Source of the DNA: CAITJF01 sp032654645
Lineage (GTDB): Bacteria; Pseudomonadota; Gammaproteobacteria; Burkholderiales; Gallionellaceae
Assembly (NCBI GenBank): GCA_032654645.1
Contig: JAULAW010000003.1
Location: 310,001-374,000, forward strand
Direction: 5' to 3'
DNA length: 64,000 bases
Part shown: in pieces, positions 60,269 to 64,000 of the stretch
Numbering within the stretch: the first letter of the stretch is position 1
How the letters are laid out: every line of letters begins with the position of its first letter
Made by a program: the position numbers and the translations under genes
The notes under the pieces: model-generated
Seen by the model: the letters and a program-made list of their open reading frames with translations, nothing else
What the model was told of the DNA's origin: nothing
The model's database searches: none

Positions 60269-60706
60269 ATGAACCAAACCGGGCAACGCACTGGAGCCGC
60301 AACGCCAGCACGCAAGTTAAAAATCAAGTGGTTTGTGGGCGGTATTTTATTGTTGCTGGTTGCGCTCATGGTAATGAATTTGCCGCGCGGTTACAGCGAT
60401 GATTTATCGCGCATAGGCAAAGGCCAGGCGGCTGTCGTGCTGATACATAACAAAAATTCTGTGTCCAGCCTTAACCTGATGCATGTGCTGGATGAGGTAC
60501 GCGGCAAATATGCCGGGCATATCGAATTTCTTTTGACCGATGCCAACACCCCGCATGGACAAGATTTTATCGCTGCCAACCAGGCCGCCCCGGCAACATT
60601 GGTATTGTTCAATACCAACGGCAACCGGGTAAAAATTCTGTCTGCGCCGCAATCCGTCGAGAGTGTGCGGCAGGAAATTTCTGGCGCATTCGGGGCAATG
60701 CCATGA
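60269..60706 (+). CDS. Membrane-anchored thioredoxin-fold protein lacking CxxC
   Basis: A 145-residue protein with one N-terminal membrane helix (about 22-41) and a periplasmic thioredoxin-like domain (VVLIHNKNSVSSLNLMHVLDEVRG ... VEFLL-type strand, then PATLVLFNTNGNRV with the cis-Pro position). The place of the redox CxxC is SVSS, so it cannot be a dithiol oxidoreductase; a structural or binding role is more likely. Its end overlaps the purC start by four bases. GAAAGAA precedes the ATG. The link to purines is positional only. Confidence 0.65.
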   Translation: MNQTGQRTGAATPARKLKIKWFVGGILLLLVALMVMNLPRGYSDDLSRIGKGQAAVVLIHNKNSVSSLNLMHVLDEVRGKYAGHIEFLLTDANTPHGQDFIAANQAAPATLVLFNTNGNRVKILSAPQSVESVRQEISGAFGAMP

Positions 60707-61590
60707 GCGCCGCACTGCTGCAATCGGACATCAAGAGCCTGCCCTTGCTGCATCGCGGCAAGGTGCGCGACATTTACGGCGTGGACGAACGGCACCTGCT
60801 CATCGTGCAGACCGACCGCCTTTCCGCTTTCGATGTCATCCTTCCCACACCGGTGCCGGGCAAGGGGCATGTGCTCACTGCCCTGTCCAACTTCTGGTTT
60901 GCCAAATTGGGGCACGTTATTCCCAACCATCTTTCCGGCATTGCGCCGGAAGATGTGGTGAATACCGATGCGGATCGCGCACAAGTGGCTGGCCGCGCCT
61001 TCGTGGTGAAGCGCCTGAAACCGTTGCCGATAGAGGCGATTGTGCGCGGTTATCTGGCAGGTTCCGGCTGGAAGGATTATCAAAAAACCGGCACCGTGTG
61101 CGGCATTAAACTGCCTGCCGGTTTGCAGGAGGCGCAGCAATTGCCGCAACCGCTGTTTACGCCTTCCACCAAGGCCGCGATAGGCGAGCACGACGAAAAC
61201 ATTTCTTTCCAACAGGCCAGGCAGTTGTTGGGTGAGGCGCGCGCCAATGAAGTGCGCGATGCCACGCTGGCACTCTATACCGAAGCCGCCGATTATGCCG
61301 CGACCAAGGGCATCATCATCGCCGATACCAAATTCGAGTTTGGCGTGGATGCGGCGGACAAACTGTATCTGATAGACGAGGCGCTGACGCCGGATTCCTC
61401 GCGTTTCTGGCCTGCCGATGAGTATCGCGTCGGCAGCAACCCGCCCAGTTTTGACAAGCAGTTCGTGCGCGACTGGCTGGAAGCTTCCGGCTGGAATAAA
61501 CAACCGCCTGCACCCGATGTGCCATTCGAGGTGCTGCAAAAAACCTCGGACAAATATCACGAAGCCTTGCGGCGGTTGATGGGTGCATGA
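60703..61590 (+). CDS. purC: SAICAR synthase
   Basis: ATP-dependent ligation of aspartate to CAIR in purine synthesis. The 295 residues match the longer bacterial/yeast-like form. Key segments are GKVRDIYGVDERHLLIVQTDRLSAFD, RRAFVVKRLKPLPIEAIVRGYLAGSG-like text, FTPSTKA, IIADTKFEFGVD and DEALTPDSSRFWPADEY. Start ATG 60703 overlaps the upstream gene; its stop overlaps the carbonic anhydrase start (ATGA). Confidence 0.97.
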   Translation: MSAALLQSDIKSLPLLHRGKVRDIYGVDERHLLIVQTDRLSAFDVILPTPVPGKGHVLTALSNFWFAKLGHVIPNHLSGIAPEDVVNTDADRAQVAGRAFVVKRLKPLPIEAIVRGYLAGSGWKDYQKTGTVCGIKLPAGLQEAQQLPQPLFTPSTKAAIGEHDENISFQQARQLLGEARANEVRDATLALYTEAADYAATKGIIIADTKFEFGVDAADKLYLIDEALTPDSSRFWPADEYRVGSNPPSFDKQFVRDWLEASGWNKQPPAPDVPFEVLQKTSDKYHEALRRLMGA

Positions 61591-62219
61591 TCTCTCCGCA
61601 GCAGTTGATAGAAGGCTTCCGGCGTTTCCGCGAGCGACATTTCACCCATGACGATGCGCTGTACCGGCAATTGGTGGCGCAGGGACAAACGCCCAAAATA
61701 CTAGTGGTGGCCTGTTGCGATGCGCGTGTTGACCCCGCCATCGTGCTGGATTGCGCGCCGGGGGATTTGTTCGTCATCCGCAATGTCGCCAACTTGGTGC
61801 CGCCATTGGAAACGCTGGCCGGGCATCACGGCACCAGCGCCGCGCTGGAATACGGCGTGCGCAATCTAGGTGTGCGGCACATCATCGTGCTGGGGCATGC
61901 ACACTGCGGCGGCATACGCACGCTGGTAGAAACCGGCGGGATCAACAATCCGGATTCCTATATTGACGACTGGATGCATCTGGCTGAGAACGCGCGCGCC
62001 GGAGTGGAACAGGACATGCCGGGCGCGACGCTGGAAGACCGGATACATGCCTGCGAACAGCGCGCCATCCTGATCTCCCTGCGCAACCTGATGACCTTCC
62101 CGTGGGTGCGCGAGCGCGTCGAGAGCGGCGCACTCACTTTGCATGGCTGGTACTTCGACATCAAGCACGGCCGGTTGCTCCGCTATAATGCGGGCATCGG
62201 CGCGTTCGAAGCTTTGTAG
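61587..62219 (+). CDS. Beta-class carbonic anhydrase
   Basis: Zinc enzyme that interconverts carbon dioxide and bicarbonate. The 210 residues have the ligand motifs CCDARVDP (Cys43, Asp45, Arg47) and GHAHCGGI (His104, Cys107), and the C-terminal LHGWYFDIKHGRLLRYN. No signal peptide, so cytosolic. ATG 61587 overlaps the purC stop, a tight operon. In an autotroph it may supply carbon dioxide for Rubisco or bicarbonate for carboxylases; the purE-purC coupling suggests a further use in purine carboxylation. Confidence 0.95.
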   Translation: MISPQQLIEGFRRFRERHFTHDDALYRQLVAQGQTPKILVVACCDARVDPAIVLDCAPGDLFVIRNVANLVPPLETLAGHHGTSAALEYGVRNLGVRHIIVLGHAHCGGIRTLVETGGINNPDSYIDDWMHLAENARAGVEQDMPGATLEDRIHACEQRAILISLRNLMTFPWVRERVESGALTLHGWYFDIKHGRLLRYNAGIGAFEAL

Positions 62220-62277
62220 TTAACGCGAACGCCGCGTTGCGGTTGCCCGCAAACGTGGATATTTGAGGCTCCCAATA

Positions 62278-62784
62278 ATGAATAGATTAAGGAATTTACT
62301 GACCATTGGAGTTGCGTGCCTTGCCTGCGCAGCCTTTCCCGCAACCGGTTGGGCGCAAGCTGCGCCATGCGAGAAGAATTTCACGGTCAAGGAAGGCCTT
62401 CTTGACAGAAAAATTTACAAGACATGGCAAGACATGCTGGCGCTCACACAGCAAATGATTTTCAATCGCACTTATGCCTACCTGGTGAAAGATGGCTGGG
62501 TGATCAACCTGACGGACAAGGAAGCTGGAATAATTTCTGTATCGCAAGCGGGGGATTCACCCGTCGGGGCGGGAAAAGTGGCAAACCTGAATATTCTTAT
62601 CGAGAATGCAGGTAATTATTTTGGTGGATTGCCCAGCGGGAGAGGAGTGCCTGGCGGGTACCGGCTCACAATGGTTTTTTCAGTACCCGGCGGGCTTCAT
62701 GCACAAGAAGAGATGGTGCGGAAAACCTTCTGCGATGCCTTGGCGGAAATCAAATACGGGACTTATGGAGCTACAGCTAAATGA
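62278..62784 (+). CDS. Exported protein of unknown function
   Basis: A 168-residue protein with a clear signal peptide (LRNLLTIGVACLACAAFPATGWAQA, cleavage likely after AQA). The mature part (APCEKNFTVKEGLLDRKIYK, then DGWVINLTDKEAGIISVSQ) has two cysteines that may form a disulfide. No family is recognised; probably periplasmic. ATG 62278 is used, with GAGG about 10 nt before. It stands downstream of the carbonic anhydrase and could be co-transcribed. Confidence 0.7.
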   Translation: MNRLRNLLTIGVACLACAAFPATGWAQAAPCEKNFTVKEGLLDRKIYKTWQDMLALTQQMIFNRTYAYLVKDGWVINLTDKEAGIISVSQAGDSPVGAGKVANLNILIENAGNYFGGLPSGRGVPGGYRLTMVFSVPGGLHAQEEMVRKTFCDALAEIKYGTYGATAK

Positions 62785-62929
62785 CAGCCCAGACAGGCTA
62801 ATTTGTAGTATCGCGATTTGATCTGGCAATGGCTGTCAGATCGTCAGTATCTTAAAGCAGCCCCGACAATCTGCCATTTATCCAAATCGTTCATTAGTCC
62901 GTCTTCCTGCCTGCACCTGCAAGGGGTCG

Positions 62930-63024
62930 CTTTGCAGGCGACTTGCAACCAGCCAGAGGCAGGGCAAGATCGTCGCCGCCGTGGTTGTAAGCGGCTGAAG
63001 CTGCAACAATACACGCAGCGCGGG
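62930..63024. repeat. Palindromic repeat, family E, decayed copy
   Basis: Shares GCCGTGGTTGTAA, a six-base-stem hairpin (GCGGCT-GA-AGCTGC) and ACACGCAGC with the unit at 25617-25741. The outer arms are lost. The 62785-63044 stretch holds only this. Confidence 0.5.
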
Positions 63025-63044
63025 AATGACGCAGTTTTGTGCTA

Positions 63045-63215
63045 ATGAGCTATTTTGGATTAACGGAACTTGGTGAGAAGCAGCAGTTTCTTGCTACGGC
63101 CATTACGAAGGCGCGTCGCGCGCTCATTTGTTTAATCCCATTCCTTTGTTTAGTCCCATTCCTTGGTTCCTATAACATTCGCAAATTGACTTCATATGGC
63201 GTGGCTTGGTTTTAA
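63045..63215 (+). CDS. Small ORF of 56 codons, doubtful
   Basis: Frame from ATG 63045 (MSYFGLTELGEKQQFLATAI, TKARRALICLIPFLCL...). The first 25 residues look protein-like and hydrophilic; the rest is hydrophobic and partly encoded by the repeat TTTGTTTA(A/G)TCCCATTCCTT. It ends two bases before the HsdR fragment's ATG. Possibly the start of a lost gene. Confidence 0.3.
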   Translation: MSYFGLTELGEKQQFLATAITKARRALICLIPFLCLVPFLGSYNIRKLTSYGVAWF

Positions 63216-63217
63216 CA

Positions 63218-63511
63218 ATGACTGAAAACCAGAACCCCGAGCAGAAGGCCCGTGACAACATCGACGCACTGCTGAAGCAGGCGGGGTGGGTCGTTCATCA
63301 TGCCAAGAAGATTGGCCTGAATGCTAGTTTAGGTATCGCTGTTCGCGAATACCAGACCGATGTTGGCCCGGCTGACTATGCCTTGTTTGTAGATAAAAAA
63401 GCGCTTGGCATCATTGAGGCCAAGAAGGAAAAACTTGACCACAAGATCACAGAGGTTGAACCACAGACCGCAGGCTACGCAGCCGCCAAGCTGAAGTGGG
63501 TCAACAACTGA
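63218..63511 (+). pseudogene. Type I restriction enzyme HsdR, N-terminal fragment
   Basis: 97 residues matching the start of EcoEI-type HsdR: NPEQKARDNIDALLKQAGWV, REYQTDVGPADYALFVDKKA and LGIIEAKKEK, which holds the PD-(D/E)xK nuclease residues (Asp in GPADY, Glu-x-Lys in IEAKK). A normal HsdR has well over 700 residues, so the motor domains are missing. The homology ends near 63505, where the tail of an antitoxin gene begins. Confidence 0.8.
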
Positions 63512-63576
63512 TAAAAAAGAGTGATGATTTTGATGACCCATTGCCGGATAGCTTTTGGTTAGAAGGAAAAATATGA
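63506..63576 (+). pseudogene. VapB-type antitoxin, C-terminal remnant
   Basis: Frame QQLIKKSDDFDDPLPDSFWL, ending EGKI with TGA at 63574-63576. This is the typical acidic tail of antitoxins that precede PIN toxins (DDFD-PLP-FW). The N-terminal DNA-binding part was replaced by the HsdR fragment. The stop overlaps the vapC ATG, as in an intact module. Confidence 0.6.
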
Positions 63577-63922
63577 AGTTATTTAAAGACACGCATATTT
63601 TTCTTTGGATGAATGGAGAGAGCTCGAAATTATCCGAGCGTTTTATAGCGCTTAGCCGTTCCGGCGAACATGATTTTTATCTCAGTGTTGCGTCTGTGTG
63701 GGAAATACTTACGTGCAAACCTTTGTAGGTCGGGCTTTAGCCCGACATGTCGGGTTGAAACCCGACCTACAATGCCGCTTTGGCTGTTCGCATAAATTCC
63801 AGACAGTGTGCAACACTACACTAGAAAGCGACATTCAATTACTGCCGATTGAGTTATCGCACATCGGTTATTTAGAACATAGCCTTTTCAAAAGCAACCC
63901 GGCCATCACAAAGCAGCCTTGA
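63573..63922 (+). pseudogene. VapC-type PIN toxin interrupted by a REP palindrome
   Basis: ATG 63573 opens a good VapC start (MKLFKDTHIFLWMNGESSKL, then FYLSVASVWEIL). At 63725 a palindrome begins, and its own GTAG provides a TAG stop. After the palindrome (63771 on) a matching VapC C-terminal part resumes as TLESDIQLLPIELSHIGYLE, ending at 63922 without the last PIN motif. So the toxin is dead, by repeat insertion plus further loss. Confidence 0.75.
63725..63770. repeat. REP palindrome inside vapC remnant
   Basis: GTAGGTCGGGCTTTAGCCCG followed by its inverted partner CGGGTTGAAACCCGACCTAC around ACATGT. Each half is a hairpin (GGGCT/AGCCC and GGGTT/AACCC). This GTAGGTCGGG type is a common proteobacterial REP and differs from family D. 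Confidence 0.85.
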
Positions 63923-64000
63923 GACGTGATGCCCAAAGGAAAGCCGTGTGCGTTAATAGCGCATGCACGGTTTGATGAGGGAGCGCAGGTGAAAGCTTGC
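63923..64000 (+). mobile_element. Possible group II intron segment (right edge)
   Basis: The hairpin CCGTGTGCG-TTAATAG-CGCATGCACGG (63944-63970) followed by TTTGATGAGGGAG resembles the conserved RNA segment that lies shortly before the intron-encoded reverse transcriptase in bacterial group II introns. The window ends 30 nt later, so neither the reverse transcriptase nor the 5' end can be seen. Judged from memory of such sequences only. Confidence 0.35.

Overview
The window looks like a chromosomal segment of a chemolithoautotrophic betaproteobacterium. The nearest guess is the Nitrosomonadales/Gallionellaceae type (inference). Supporting signs are a homodimeric pyruvate dehydrogenase (aceE-aceF), the order glyQ-glyS-gmhB-plsC, lptM-lysA facing cyaY, a lysine/alanine-rich histone H1-like protein, and carbon-fixation genes (cbbQ, cbbO, fbp, beta-carbonic anhydrase). 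No rRNA or intact tRNA gene was recognised. RNase P RNA is present.

Layout: 1-4387 (minus) aceF (partial), aceE, 5-formyl-THF cyclo-ligase and a TfoX-N protein. 4613-8280 (minus) a DNA methyltransferase with an N-terminal nuclease motif, preceded by a decayed ParE toxin and its antitoxin. 8343-13151 ilvA, rpiA, phoU, ppx. 13425-15684 rnpB, aroE, mtgA. 16190-22772 signalling: a CheB-CheR-PAS fusion, a REP-associated transposase and a PAS-GGDEF-EAL protein. 23138-29140 mgtE, cysK, trmB, a four-helix membrane protein, a rhodanese and a CDF exporter. 29354-30775 glnA. 30885-34800 an accessory patch with a helicase remnant, vapBC, a broken AlbA_2 gene and a SWIM protein. 35006-36600 trpGD. 37182-39539 H1-like protein, lysA, lptM, cyaY. 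39710-46854 a periplasmic helical protein, a truncated hypothetical, a YgjP peptidase, plsC, gmhB, glyS, glyQ. 47555-58661 cbbQ and cbbO, separated by about 8 kb of accessory DNA. 58747-62784 fbp, purE, a thioredoxin-fold protein, purC, carbonic anhydrase and an exported protein. 63045-64000 debris: an hsdR start, a broken vapBC and a possible group II intron segment.

The most striking property is the density of small palindromic repeats. Several appear as MITE-like units in which different terminal inverted repeats enclose a few recurring GC-rich palindromic cores. Four such inserts lie in frame inside coding genes: two in the methyltransferase, one in lysA and one in cbbO. A RAYT transposase sits among REP sequences that could be its substrates.

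The second notable region is the island between cbbQ and cbbO, whose products are expected to act together as a Rubisco activase. It carries an Swt1/HEPN-SNF2 helicase, a DUF4160 gene, a duplicated cassette (DUF2442-DUF2442-49-aa ORF-YhcG nuclease), a VapBC pair, one full-length YhcG nuclease and two fragments of the same zinc-finger-like C-terminal tail. It looks like a defence or toxin-antitoxin hotspot that has grown by duplication and deletion.
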